Virus record (IMG/VR): IMGVR_UViG_3300027896_001999
Span: 1 to 64,000 of that record
Direction: 5' to 3' (one strand)
Origin: a virus
Length of the DNA: 64,000 nt
In this document: one piece after another, positions 1 to 8,809 of the stretch
Layout: each line of letters begins with the position of its first letter
Numbering within the stretch: the first letter of the stretch is position 1
Made by a program: the position numbers and the translations under genes
The notes under the pieces: model-generated
The model's database searches: none
Told to the model about the DNA's origin: nothing
What the model saw: the letters and a program-made list of their open reading frames with translations, nothing else

Positions 1-51
1 TACATGGGCTTGCCCACCTCCGGTCAACCAACCTTTGCTTGCAGTAATCAT
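1..51 (-). CDS. Partial CDS, start of a further tail-region gene
   Basis: An ATG (complement of 49-51) lies two bases after the TAA stop of the neighbouring gene and opens a frame (MITASKGWLTGGGQAHV) that runs off the left edge of the window. The tight spacing fits the leftward tail-fibre operon. Only 17 residues are visible, so no function can be given. Confidence 0.5.
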   Translation of the reverse strand, partial: MITASKGWLTGGGQAHV

Positions 52-53
52 AT

Positions 54-575
54 TTAGTCCTTTGTCACCAAATAACTGGTGCATTCATATCCTGAAAAAG
101 TTGCAGTGACTGTATATGTGGCCAATGGATGGGTGTTTGCTATTGCATCTGCCTTCGTGGGATACGTTCTTACTTTGCAACTTGTCATACTCCCATTTCC
201 ATCATACACTTGATTATATAGCTTAAAATTTTCTTGACTTAATCCTAAAATATATTTGATCTTATCTGTCTCTGACCCGACTGAATCAATATCATTTGTA
301 TAGATTTGATGGTCTTTCGACTTCCCTGTCGGGAAATACGTCGAATGAAACACAGATAATTTCCACAGTCCTTTGATATTCGGAGTATAGCTTGCTCGGT
401 AATCTCCGTTACCAAGCTCTACGATAGTCACAGGAATAGCTCCACTAACTTCCGTCCCCGCAGGATTATAAAGAGTTTTTGTAAAGTTTGTCAGAGTGAT
501 CCCAGGTTTCAAATTTCCATTCAAATCTAAAACCGTGAAATCATCATACATTATTTCATCAACTTTGCCGTTCAT
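54..575 (-). CDS. Putative tail-fibre-associated or baseplate accessory protein
   Basis: 173 residues, mostly beta-strand pattern. The first ~95 residues look like an Ig/jelly-roll type domain: a segment IPVTIVELGNGDYRASYTP followed by GLWKLSVF is typical of phage receptor-binding accessory proteins. The start overlaps the preceding stop as ATGA, so it is co-translated with the 85-aa protein upstream. The position after the fibre gene suggests a virion surface or host-recognition role. This is inference from context; I do not recognise a named family. Confidence 0.55.
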   Translation of the reverse strand: MNGKVDEIMYDDFTVLDLNGNLKPGITLTNFTKTLYNPAGTEVSGAIPVTIVELGNGDYRASYTPNIKGLWKLSVFHSTYFPTGKSKDHQIYTNDIDSVGSETDKIKYILGLSQENFKLYNQVYDGNGSMTSCKVRTYPTKADAIANTHPLATYTVTATFSGYECTSYLVTKD

Positions 576-829
576 TTTATAATTTCCTTCGCCGCGATCC
601 GCTCTTCAGCCATAGCCCTGAGTTCGGCGTTTATTTTAGCCTCATATTCCTGTTGAGGTTTCCTTGATAGTTCAAGAGCTTCACGGTCTGCGCGGGATTT
701 ATCGTTTATCTCTTTCGATAATTTGTCATGTTCTTCTTTTGTAATTTCAGATGTAATATCCGAACTAAAATCCTGCGTGCTGTAAAATACTCCTTGAACT
801 TTTCCATTTACGACAGTTTTGAAATACAT
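572..829 (-). CDS. Small hypothetical protein, possible tail-fibre assembly factor
   Basis: 85 residues from ATG 829. I prefer this start over ATG 844 because GGAGGG sits 8 bases upstream of it and the codon overlaps the fibre stop as TAATG. The N-terminal part is beta-rich (MYFKTVVNGKVQGVFYSTQ). The C-terminal 50 residues are a charged, Glu/Lys/Ala-rich helix likely to form a coiled coil. Small helical proteins immediately after a fibre gene are often assembly chaperones, but nothing in the sequence proves that here. Confidence 0.55.
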   Translation of the reverse strand: MYFKTVVNGKVQGVFYSTQDFSSDITSEITKEEHDKLSKEINDKSRADREALELSRKPQQEYEAKINAELRAMAEERIAAKEIIK

Positions 830-3800
830 TAACTTACCCTCCATGCACGAATGAACATTGGATTTAAAGATTCCCCATACATTGCATTAGTGGTAAGGGT
901 CTCTTCGTTAGAAGATGCCATCGCTTTCATATATATCGTTTTTGTTCCGGATGTGACAATATACTCAAAATCAATAATGTTTCGGGAGTAATTACCGCCA
1001 TAAAGAGTATTCGTGACAACATAAGTGTTCTCCTTCCCATCAGTGACAATATCGGGAGCGTTGTTCCCCGAAGTTACCCCCAATCCAAAATAAGAGTCAG
1101 TATGCGCCTGCAAATCAGAATCGTAAATATATTGTCTGCCATGAGCATATAGTTTCCATCTACCTATTCCAAGAGTGATAGTTAAAGGATTTGCGCCGCC
1201 ATTTACAGATACGTCATCCCATACATTTATTACCGTAGTCATGCTATCTGCTGTTGTAGTAGATGTCTCTATCTTCGTACTATTCCCGTCAGTTATGCCC
1301 CGCCATTCTGTCGCTGTGCCTATCAGCTTCCACCAACCCCCAACTTCTGTAATATCAATATTCGAATGATAGCCGTTTGCTAATTCAGCTCCCTCCAAAA
1401 CTATTGTTGCTTTCTTCCCCGCAGTTGTTATGCTTGCGACTATAACCATAATTTCTCGATTCTGATTAGCGGCAAGAGTCGGAGCAAAACAGCTTCTATC
1501 TGCTGTCAACCCTCTAAAAATTACAGTCAGCGGAGTGTTGCCGTCTGAAATTGTATAATCCGCATCCCCGGCTTCTACGATCTGCATAGGCAAGGTTGCA
1601 ACTTCCGAAGGATATGCAGAGAGTGAATAAGAACGAACAGCACGGACATAACATACCGTTATTGCCTTAGCCACTGAATTTTGACTCCCGTCTAAGAATC
1701 TTTGATCCCATGCCTTAGCTGCTTCAGATTCTGACGAACTCCAATAAAAATCAGTCCCAAACCCCCCAATTCCTGCCACATACAAATTATCGTATATTGC
1801 ATCAAGTTCATCTTTTGAAGGTAAGAACCAATCTGAATATGCTCCCACCACTAAATCAAGACATACTTTTGCCGCGCCTCCGGTATATCCATCATCTGCC
1901 GCCATCTTATCAGTATTATCTTTTCCAGTTCCAACAGCTGTTCCTGTTGTACCAATTAACTCAGTTTGTGAATCTCCGCCAGTTATCCAGGCAATGCCCG
2001 CACTCTGATCTGAAGGCGCACATTCATAAACTTTATTATTAGCTTCATCTACATAAAATACCCAACCTCCAGCTTGTCCTATATCTCCAACTTGAGGAAA
2101 TATAAGAGGAGGATGTTCAAACGTCTTAACTCCATCTATAGTCTGTGCAGATGTTATATCTACTGCTCCGATGTCTCCAATAACCTCAGATACACTTCTA
2201 CTCTCAAGACCGTTAGCTGTGAACCTTGCATACTCGTTATCAGCAACACTTGCTGAATCTATACCTACAATATTACCGTCTAAAATACCAACTGTCGGAA
2301 CTGACGCAGACGCACCGCCTCCGCTTGTAATCTTACCCCTGCAATCTTTATAATAAATTCCAGTATCAAATGTTATAAAAGCGGGTGTTGAAGGTCTAAC
2401 AATAGTCCTGCAAACCGGCACAAATACATTTTTCAATACCGATAAAGGAGGGAAATAATTAGTTGCGTCGTATAAATCCTGCCTAACTTGCGCATCCGTA
2501 GTATATACAACTGTCGGCTCTGATTGTAAACAAGCAACCAATCTTACAGTGGTTGCAACCGTACCGCCGACTGTTATTGTAGTCGGCACAACTCCCCAAA
2601 CAATATTCTGCCTATGCGTTCCTCCAAGCGCCACTCCGTTTGCATAAACATTCAATTCTGAAAGTAAAGTACATCGAACGAACTGACCTGCCGCATTGAT
2701 ATAAAAGAATCCCCCGGCGGCTGTGACTGCATTGCCGGCGGTCATTTTAAAAATACCGTTCATAAAATTTCCGACTGCTATACTGAGAGCCACCGCCGTA
2801 ACTGTCGGCAAGAATCCATCTATATATAAAGTCCCGCTTTCTTCAAACCTCTGAATTACTCTTTTAACGAAGCTATCGATTTCATATCGATTTCTACTAT
2901 AAGCGTAAGATGTATAATTAACGCCCGCGACCGCGCCGATTATAAAAGTTGCAACATCTATATGTACCTCTGTCGGATAAATCGCCGAGGCTGTCATAGT
3001 CGGAGTATTTCCAACCAATCTGAAATAAACATAATTAATAACTGGCGCAAGGTCTGTACCACCAGTCAAAACAACCGAAGCGGAATTAACTTCGTTAGGA
3101 TAAACAATACCATTAAAATTAAAAGTCCCTTTTCCAAAAATTGCATATAAAGTATAGGTGAGAACTCCACCCACGCAAGTTAAAGCACTGCACGACTTAT
3201 CAAGAAGCGTGTCCATTTGCTCTTCACTTAAATGCTGTGCCATGTGCGCTAATCTTCTTGGGTGTCCTCTTGAGTCATGGAAGTTTATTTCGTTAAGAAC
3301 ATCTAAAACTCCATCTGACATTTCTTTGACAGATACTAACGTAATGACTCCCGCAAAATTGGCATCAGGTGTAAAGATTAAATTTCCGGTTGTGAATGGA
3401 GAATAGTGAAGATGTACCACTTGATTACCGGAAAGAAGCGTACTCACAACTCCTCCCAAAGTGCAGGTTATGTATCCCGCCGTCCAACCCGAAATGGTAA
3501 ATTCAACCACGTAATCTTTTGTAATATTCGGTACTATCGGAATTGTCGGTACTAATGTCGTAACTGCCGAAACACCTCTTGTCGCTGTGCCTAAACCATC
3601 ATTTATCGTCCAGCCTGCGCCCCCAGTCCATAACGCTTGAGTTATTGCTGGAGCAAGTTCTGCTCCTTGCTTTGCCACTATATTTACATTACCAGCAACC
3701 GCAGAAGTTCCGACTGTGACTGTACCTGTAAAAAAAGGATTATCAACTGGAGGCAATTCTATCCATATTGCCGCAGTTGCAGTATTATCTTTACAAATAA

Positions 3801-4131
3801 ATATCCCATCATCCCCTGTATTTATCCATATATCACCTCTACTAAAAAGAACACCACCTCCCGCAGTATCCACATTATCGTTATTCGCCGTAGGATCTGC
3901 CGCAATTTCAACTGTTCGACCTATTCTTTTCCATAAGGTATTTCCCGCGCCATATTTCTCCCATGTCACAGGTCTTTTCCCCGCAGGCACCTGAATCAAT
4001 ATTGACCCTTCGGGCGCTTCTGTCCCGCCTCCGGTAGAAGGATCTGAACCAACATAGCCGAAACCTATATTGTCCCCTATTGTGAGTCCTGTTTCAACTC
4101 TGGTTGCTTTTGCAAAAAAACCTGCCAGCAT
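829..4131 (-). CDS. Large tail fibre / receptor-binding protein with DUF1566 domain
   Basis: 1100 residues, the largest protein in the window. A segment near residues 650-680 (ITSAQTIDGVKTFEHPP) matches the recurring phage tail-fibre motif of the type 'T-x-Q-T-I-x-G-x-K-T-F'. Residues about 680-840 form a DUF1566/Lcl-C-terminal-like domain (GGWVFYVDE, AWITGG, DWFLPSKDEL, YWSSSE, YVRAVRS), a family related to C-type-lectin folds and found in adhesins. The rest is Gly/Thr/Val-rich beta structure. RBS AGAGGAA precedes ATG 4131. Likely role: distal fibre binding the cell surface. No reverse transcriptase or template repeat accompanies the lectin-like domain, so diversity generation is not supported. 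Confidence 0.8.
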   Translation of the reverse strand: MLAGFFAKATRVETGLTIGDNIGFGYVGSDPSTGGGTEAPEGSILIQVPAGKRPVTWEKYGAGNTLWKRIGRTVEIAADPTANNDNVDTAGGGVLFSRGDIWINTGDDGIFICKDNTATAAIWIELPPVDNPFFTGTVTVGTSAVAGNVNIVAKQGAELAPAITQALWTGGAGWTINDGLGTATRGVSAVTTLVPTIPIVPNITKDYVVEFTISGWTAGYITCTLGGVVSTLLSGNQVVHLHYSPFTTGNLIFTPDANFAGVITLVSVKEMSDGVLDVLNEINFHDSRGHPRRLAHMAQHLSEEQMDTLLDKSCSALTCVGGVLTYTLYAIFGKGTFNFNGIVYPNEVNSASVVLTGGTDLAPVINYVYFRLVGNTPTMTASAIYPTEVHIDVATFIIGAVAGVNYTSYAYSRNRYEIDSFVKRVIQRFEESGTLYIDGFLPTVTAVALSIAVGNFMNGIFKMTAGNAVTAAGGFFYINAAGQFVRCTLLSELNVYANGVALGGTHRQNIVWGVVPTTITVGGTVATTVRLVACLQSEPTVVYTTDAQVRQDLYDATNYFPPLSVLKNVFVPVCRTIVRPSTPAFITFDTGIYYKDCRGKITSGGGASASVPTVGILDGNIVGIDSASVADNEYARFTANGLESRSVSEVIGDIGAVDITSAQTIDGVKTFEHPPLIFPQVGDIGQAGGWVFYVDEANNKVYECAPSDQSAGIAWITGGDSQTELIGTTGTAVGTGKDNTDKMAADDGYTGGAAKVCLDLVVGAYSDWFLPSKDELDAIYDNLYVAGIGGFGTDFYWSSSESEAAKAWDQRFLDGSQNSVAKAITVCYVRAVRSYSLSAYPSEVATLPMQIVEAGDADYTISDGNTPLTVIFRGLTADRSCFAPTLAANQNREIMVIVASITTAGKKATIVLEGAELANGYHSNIDITEVGGWWKLIGTATEWRGITDGNSTKIETSTTTADSMTTVINVWDDVSVNGGANPLTITLGIGRWKLYAHGRQYIYDSDLQAHTDSYFGLGVTSGNNAPDIVTDGKENTYVVTNTLYGGNYSRNIIDFEYIVTSGTKTIYMKAMASSNEETLTTNAMYGESLNPMFIRAWRVS

Positions 4132-4146
4132 AAATTCCTCTTTCGC

Positions 4147-5361
4147 TTATGAAAGTATTCTTTCTATTCTTATGTCGAGATTATTTGTAGCGTAAATCTG
4201 TAATTCAACATTGGCAACATTTATTGCAGGTTCTATTGTCAATCCTGCAATCACAGCGCCCAACTCTACCACGGCGAACTTATCCCAATCTATAACCGCT
4301 CCCGCCCATGCACAATTCATAACTAACGAGTGAACATTCGCCGGAGTTCCTGTCTCCCTCACTGTTATTTTCCACAACGCCGACCAATAATTTGCCAAAA
4401 CAACTGAATCCGCCACAAATGCGGGATCGCAGTCTTGATTCGGAATTACTATTTTATACGGATTCCGTGCTTTCAATTCAGCATCAAGGGCGGATAGATT
4501 TTCGTTTGTCGTTTTATTCGTCTTTACGATATTCGTGCTTACAAGGTGAGCATCCGTACCAATTGCGGCGTCAAGAGCAGATACATTACTGTTCACTGTT
4601 CCGGCGTCGGTTCCAGGAACGGACGCATCAGGAGTACAATTCAGCCCAGAAGCTCCGAAAAGATCAACCGCTCCTCCTGCTGTCAAAGCAATACTTGAAG
4701 TCGCCCCTTTGTCTAAAGAGGTAATCCTGAAATCGCCTGCAACTATTGTCATTAAAGCAATTGCACTGATCTGAGTATTTACCAATGCCATCAATGCGGT
4801 ATTGGTGATTGGACCAGCAGCGACCGTAATTGTATATCCAACCGCAGCATGACCGTCTTTTGCCATTTTAAACTTATATGTCGCATCCGCCAGAGGGCTA
4901 TTATTTCCTGCTATGATCCCGGCCAGCCCGAATTCCTGATAACCCGGAGTCGGAGTCGCTATTGGATTTTGTGTTCTTGCTACCGGAGTCGGATCTTCTC
5001 CAAGATAAGTATCGAGTTTACTGATTGCCAAAGCAAGCGAATCGCCATCTATAATATGCCATTCATCCGTATAGACCGGAGTTTCACTGCCAAGCCCTGT
5101 CTTTCCGGTATAGGCATTTTGATAACCGTCTTCAGTAGACGCTCCTGCCGAATCCAGCATCTTGCTCCATATCGTGTCCCCAGCAGCAGTCTTATGCCAT
5201 AACTCTCCCGTCGCGCCGTTTTTCCTTAAATACAGAGAACCGAGATTTGCTACAACTCCAAGACCCGCAGTAGGGTCAGCAGTTCCGTAAAGAACTTCAA
5301 CTTGGTCTGCCCCGACGATTATTCCAAGCCCTTTAAATATTTTAGTTACTACTAATGGCAT
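4147..5361 (-). CDS. Tail fibre / virion structural protein
   Basis: 404 residues. The N-terminus (FKGLGIIVGADQVEVLYGTADPTAGLG, then LGSLYLRKNGATGELWHKT) resembles the proximal part of other phage fibre proteins, in which a 'GSLYLR..G..WHKT' segment recurs. Its neighbour at 829-4131 carries a similar start (GLTIGDNIGFGYVGSDPSTGG), so the two may share an attachment domain. Residues 120-330 are an Ala/Thr/Gly-rich repetitive region with several 'NSNVSALDAAIG' and 'TNENLSALDAEL' motifs suggestive of a trimeric shaft. It sits between the lipase cluster and the main fibre. Function inferred. Confidence 0.65.
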   Translation of the reverse strand: MPLVVTKIFKGLGIIVGADQVEVLYGTADPTAGLGVVANLGSLYLRKNGATGELWHKTAAGDTIWSKMLDSAGASTEDGYQNAYTGKTGLGSETPVYTDEWHIIDGDSLALAISKLDTYLGEDPTPVARTQNPIATPTPGYQEFGLAGIIAGNNSPLADATYKFKMAKDGHAAVGYTITVAAGPITNTALMALVNTQISAIALMTIVAGDFRITSLDKGATSSIALTAGGAVDLFGASGLNCTPDASVPGTDAGTVNSNVSALDAAIGTDAHLVSTNIVKTNKTTNENLSALDAELKARNPYKIVIPNQDCDPAFVADSVVLANYWSALWKITVRETGTPANVHSLVMNCAWAGAVIDWDKFAVVELGAVIAGLTIEPAINVANVELQIYATNNLDIRIERILS

Positions 5362-5371
5362 TGAATTTCTC

Positions 5372-5704
5372 CTATACGAAAATTCTTACAAACTTTATAA
5401 TGATTGAACTGCCTTCGTTGTTTGTAATAGACAATTTCATTTCAAGACCATCTATCACTACATCTAAAGCATAATTTATATAGTCCCCGGATACACCATA
5501 TCGGATATGTTCAATGTCCGCAAGAGTTTTAATCCCTGCGACAATACTATGTTCTGACTTGGTACCGCAAACGACTTGTAATATCCATGTATTGCTTAAA
5601 CTGGTTGTAAACAATATCGCGTCTACCGTTTCCGTGGCAGTGGTCAGTATGGTTTTTTGGCCACCATGCAACTTAATCCCAATGTCTACATTTTCCAGCA
5701 TTTC
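5372..5704 (-). CDS. Hypothetical beta-rich protein next to fibre genes
   Basis: 110 residues from ATG 5704, which follows the TGA of the 28-aa membrane ORF (TGAAATG). An upstream in-frame ATG at 5740 would overlap that membrane ORF and is less likely. The protein is predicted mostly beta (VDIGIKLHGGQKTILTTAT, IIIKFVRIFV) and ends 11 bases before the next structural gene. Possibly a small virion or fibre-base protein; family not recognised. Confidence 0.5.
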   Translation of the reverse strand, partial: EMLENVDIGIKLHGGQKTILTTATETVDAILFTTSLSNTWILQVVCGTKSEHSIVAGIKTLADIEHIRYGVSGDYINYALDVVIDGLEMKLSITNNEGSSIIIKFVRIFV

Positions 5705-5789
5705 AACACATCCAATAAATGATATATATTGCCATTGCAAACATTACAATAACCCATGCTATAAACAATTCTTTTTGAGATTCTTTCAT
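5703..5789 (-). CDS. 28-aa single-pass membrane peptide
   Basis: A very short ORF reading MKESQKELFIAWVIVMFAMAIYIIYWMC. Its ATG overlaps the lipase stop (AATGA) and its TGA is one base short of the next ATG, so it fits the operon's translational coupling exactly. Residues 9-27 form one strongly hydrophobic transmembrane segment. With the two other membrane proteins around the lipase it may be a holin-type or spanin-type lysis factor. That is inference from position and topology only. Confidence 0.5.
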   Translation of the reverse strand: MKESQKELFIAWVIVMFAMAIYIIYWMC

Positions 5790-6448
5790 TTCAGTAATGC
5801 TTTTGAAATCTCTGTTTCATAGTTGTCAATACAATGATCTTCTTTCTTTTTGACCAAACTTATCTTATCTAACAAAGTAATTTTCCCTAATGCTATGTGA
5901 CCTTTCGTATGTGAGAAATTCATCCAGGATGCAGGGAGATGTGGTACTATGTCGCTCTTATAAGTAAATCTTTTAGACATTTCTATACTCTTATCGTAAT
6001 ACCTGGCCGTTCTGTAGTCCATCACACGTAAAGATCCGAACGTATTCACACGGAATCTCTTCTTATCTATATAATCAATTGCTGCTCTTTGCGCCAATCC
6101 CCCACCAAGGGAGTGCCCATTGAATATGAAATCATTTTCTTTTTCTAAAATTCTATAGACCAATGGCTTAATGGTATCCCATTGTTCGTCAACACCATGA
6201 TGGAACTTAGCCAGAAAGGTTTTCATCTTTTCTTTTTCTTTACAGAACTTAAGATCATCTAAGGCATCGGCTGTTCCATCTGTGCCCATGAAAGTCAATA
6301 TTGGTCTATCTTCGTAATAGCCAAAAGAAAATTGCGTATGCCCTCTTTCAAAGACACCACATTTTTCTAAGATTTTTTGATTTTCATTGTGGTAAAGATT
6401 TTTTGATTCTCTTGCACAAATTAAATCAAGATTATCGATTCTGTTCAT
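5786..6448 (-). CDS. Class 3 (alpha/beta-hydrolase) lipase
   Basis: 220 residues from ATG 6448, chosen because GGGAGG lies 6 bases upstream and the codon overlaps the preceding stop as ATGA; the longer reading from 6607 would bury the membrane-protein gene in another frame. The nucleophile elbow GHSLGG has the catalytic serine at S113. MGTDG near residue 54 fits the oxyanion region, and Asp in YKSDIVPHLP with a later His (SHTKGH or DHCID) can complete the triad. This is the Lipase_3 fold. No signal peptide is seen. A lipase between small membrane proteins could assist envelope disruption at lysis or act as a virion-associated esterase. Confidence 0.8.
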   Translation of the reverse strand: MNRIDNLDLICARESKNLYHNENQKILEKCGVFERGHTQFSFGYYEDRPILTFMGTDGTADALDDLKFCKEKEKMKTFLAKFHHGVDEQWDTIKPLVYRILEKENDFIFNGHSLGGGLAQRAAIDYIDKKRFRVNTFGSLRVMDYRTARYYDKSIEMSKRFTYKSDIVPHLPASWMNFSHTKGHIALGKITLLDKISLVKKKEDHCIDNYETEISKALLK

Positions 6449-6630
6449 TTGGAACCTCCCAAACTCTTTGGTATTGGCATAGGGTCTTTTTGAAACCATT
6501 TGGTTGTGAACGTACCAAATATGCACATGAAAGCAATAACTAAAGTGAATATCAAAGCTATCAACTTCCATGTATGCTTTTCTGCCATTTCCCAGAATCC
6601 TTCCCAAAATGGTTTTAGATTTTTATGCAT
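6445..6630 (-). CDS. Small single-pass membrane protein (lysis candidate)
   Basis: 61 residues: charged N-terminus (MHKNLKPFWEGFWEMAEKHTWK), one transmembrane segment at about residues 22-41 (LIALIFTLVIAFMCIFGTF), then a Lys/Pro-rich tail. The start overlaps the upstream stop by 8 bases and its stop overlaps the lipase ATG. The size and topology would suit a holin or antiholin, but no family signature is recognisable. Confidence 0.6.
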   Translation of the reverse strand: MHKNLKPFWEGFWEMAEKHTWKLIALIFTLVIAFMCIFGTFTTKWFQKDPMPIPKSLGGSK

Positions 6631-6850
6631 TCTGTTTCATAGCTCCTTTCATTTCATGTACAATTTTTGAAAGATCGTTCTGCTCTGTTTCAACTTTCCC
6701 TATACGACCGGTGCAGTTTTCTTTACAGTCCTTTATCTTATCGCGGAAAGAGTTGATGATGAAAGCGAAATAACTCCCGACAATACCAACAAACAGGCCA
6801 ACAATAATAACAAGGATGCTAATAAACGTCCCATCAGAATTATCTTGCAT
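6623..6850 (-). CDS. Small membrane-anchored coiled-coil protein (holin/spanin candidate)
   Basis: 75 residues: a transmembrane segment at about residues 9-32 (FISILVIIVGLFVGIVGSYFA) followed by a soluble amphipathic helix rich in Lys, Glu and Asn with two Cys (KDCKENC). This N-in membrane anchor plus C-terminal coil resembles XhlA-like or i-spanin-type proteins. RBS AAGGAG lies 8 bases upstream of ATG. It is first in the run of overlapping genes leading to the lipase. Confidence 0.6.
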   Translation of the reverse strand: MQDNSDGTFISILVIIVGLFVGIVGSYFAFIINSFRDKIKDCKENCTGRIGKVETEQNDLSKIVHEMKGAMKQNA

Positions 6851-6919
6851 TCACTTATCTCCTTCATTTCATAACCTCATGCAGTATAGTTTATCCTATT
6901 GTCCCACCTGAGTACACCG

Positions 6920-7033
6920 TCAATCTGGAAGTGGTGGGGTCTGTCGCAAAGACCAATCTTCAGCAAATTGATATGCTGATAAATTGACAGTGAAAATTAT
7001 CATCATTATTAACATTAGCACCATCTTCTTCAT
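6920..7033 (-). CDS. 37-aa exported peptide with signal sequence
   Basis: Short ORF preceded by GGGAGATAAACAA. The N-terminus (MKKMVLMLIMMIIFTVNLSA) is a textbook signal peptide with a likely signal-peptidase I cut after LSA, leaving a mature peptide of about 17 residues (YQFAEDWSLRQTPPLPD). There is no lipobox cysteine. It sits upstream of the two membrane proteins and the lipase. A secreted peptide this small could be part of the lysis module, for example an o-spanin-like periplasmic partner, although the usual lipoprotein cysteine is missing. Confidence 0.5.
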   Translation of the reverse strand: MKKMVLMLIMMIIFTVNLSAYQFAEDWSLRQTPPLPD

Positions 7034-7054
7034 TTGTTTATCTCCCAATATATC

Positions 7055-8800
7055 CTATGTCCAGTATGTTGCATGACTGCTAAATTGTGCTACTATTGCT
7101 ACATCTGTTGTATCAATATTAGTGTTCAACGTATTACCAGTAGCATCGGGAAGCAAAGAAGAACCATAAGAACAGCTATGGAATCCTTCATGGACATTGC
7201 CCAAAATGGTGCCAGTAGCACATGCAGAAAGTACATTACAATTTTCAAACCCATATCCTAAGTCACCTGCACCTGCACCGCCAGTAACTCCATGAGCAAA
7301 ACATCCTGACATATATGAACAAGTCTTAAACCCAGTAGCATGAGTGTTGGTCGATACAATATCACTTGCTCCGCACCCTGACATTGTATAACATAAACTG
7401 TGTCCAACAGATATCCCATTTGTAGACCTGCTATCATCCACCTGACAAGCAGACATTTGGTTACAAGAATAAAAACCATAGACCGCACCATCTGTTGATG
7501 TTAAACCACTGGCGAAACATCCTGTTATTTGAGTGCAACCATAGAAGGCTCTAATCTCTGGAGTTGTCGTTGTTATGGTTTTTATCATACATCCTGTCAC
7601 TTGGGAGCATTGATAAAATCCATACACAATATCCCCTGTTCCAGTTATGTTATAAACTAAGCAATTTGATAAATTGCCACAATCTTTAAATCCGTAAATC
7701 TTATCTGTTCCATTAATCGCAAAAACTGAGCAATCTCTGTACTTACTTGTCGTGTTATGTAATGCCGTTCCACTTCCCTGAAATCCTACAAAATCAACGT
7801 TACTCAATCTATTGCTTGTCTTGCAGTTATCAAACGTAACATAATTTGCACCAAGTTTAAATGATTCAGTTATGCTCGCTACTGTCACACCTGTTCCTTT
7901 TATCCAGACATTTTTAAGATAGCAATGGTCTGTATTGACAGTCATATTCCCTTTCAATTCAGCAGCACCAGCACCACTCGCACTAAATTGGATAAATGTT
8001 CCAGATTCCATCGTGACCTCAGAACAAGCATTGGTATATAAGTCACCCCACGTATCACCACCGGATAATAAACTGTATGGTTGATACCCTCCTGACAAAT
8101 ATCTGAAGTGAATTGATTTTATATGAGGCTTGAGATAATAAGCATTTGCACCAAACCGATAAAAAGCATTATTGAAAGAGGTCTGGTCATACACAACCAC
8201 TTGTGAATTTTTATTCCCAACTTTGTGAGGCATATATTGGGAAAATGTAAAAGTGCTTCCTGCTTCAGTAAATGTGCAAAGGCATAATTCATAAGCAGTT
8301 GGAGCAACAGTTGATGCCGTGAACACAAATGACGGTGATGAATCATATGCCCATGTTCCTGCTTTCTTTGCTCTGGACCTTGCAGTACCATCCAGATCCA
8401 CATAAGCAACCTTCAAATAATTGACTGCACCACCAGCAGTCCATCCAGCAATCGTTAGATCTGTCTGAGCTGTCCATGCTACTCTGATTGCTTCAACATC
8501 CTCATCCTGAGTGGTTGGTGGTGTTGGCACATAACTCAAGACAGTCTGAAAAGATTTTTTGACATATCCCACTCCAGCGGTGATATTAAAGTTTGTACCA
8601 GCACCCTGAGATGCTTCACCGCCTTCAGTATGGAAAGGAATTTGTTTTAGCTGGTCTTTGAAGGAAAGACCCACCCTGTCCATTAGATACAGCAGGTCTC
8701 TCATCAAGTCTTGTGAATAATACCGGTCACCCGCACCATCAGGCACTCCATTCGGTGCAACAGCATCAAAGCCCCAGTTGATTTTCTTTTTTATAGCCAT
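7055..8800 (-). CDS. Tail spike with cysteine-rich right-handed beta-helix
   Basis: 581 residues. Residues 1-50 (INWGFDAVAPNGVPDGAGDRYY) look like a virion-attachment head. Residues ~230-560 form a beta-helix built from about 12 repeats of ~22-25 residues with the pattern G-F-x-x-C-x-x-x-S/T-G-C (for example YGFYQCSQVTGC and GFKTCSYMSGC). The stacked Cys pairs fall at the same place in each coil. Such folds are usual in depolymerase spikes and adhesins. No catalytic acidic pair can be assigned by eye. It lies directly after the gpI/baseplate genes. Confidence 0.7.
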   Translation of the reverse strand: MAIKKKINWGFDAVAPNGVPDGAGDRYYSQDLMRDLLYLMDRVGLSFKDQLKQIPFHTEGGEASQGAGTNFNITAGVGYVKKSFQTVLSYVPTPPTTQDEDVEAIRVAWTAQTDLTIAGWTAGGAVNYLKVAYVDLDGTARSRAKKAGTWAYDSSPSFVFTASTVAPTAYELCLCTFTEAGSTFTFSQYMPHKVGNKNSQVVVYDQTSFNNAFYRFGANAYYLKPHIKSIHFRYLSGGYQPYSLLSGGDTWGDLYTNACSEVTMESGTFIQFSASGAGAAELKGNMTVNTDHCYLKNVWIKGTGVTVASITESFKLGANYVTFDNCKTSNRLSNVDFVGFQGSGTALHNTTSKYRDCSVFAINGTDKIYGFKDCGNLSNCLVYNITGTGDIVYGFYQCSQVTGCMIKTITTTTPEIRAFYGCTQITGCFASGLTSTDGAVYGFYSCNQMSACQVDDSRSTNGISVGHSLCYTMSGCGASDIVSTNTHATGFKTCSYMSGCFAHGVTGGAGAGDLGYGFENCNVLSACATGTILGNVHEGFHSCSYGSSLLPDATGNTLNTNIDTTDVAIVAQFSSHATYWT

Positions 8801-8809
8801 TTCTTTACC

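Noticed and set aside
829-4131. Diversity-generating retroelement target
   Set aside because: The lectin-like domain fits, but no reverse transcriptase, template repeat or accessory gene is found in the window.
6448-6607. Longer N-terminus for the lipase (start at 6607)
   Set aside because: The extra residues overlap a membrane-protein gene in another frame, and ATG 6448 has a strong GGGAGG and ATGA coupling.
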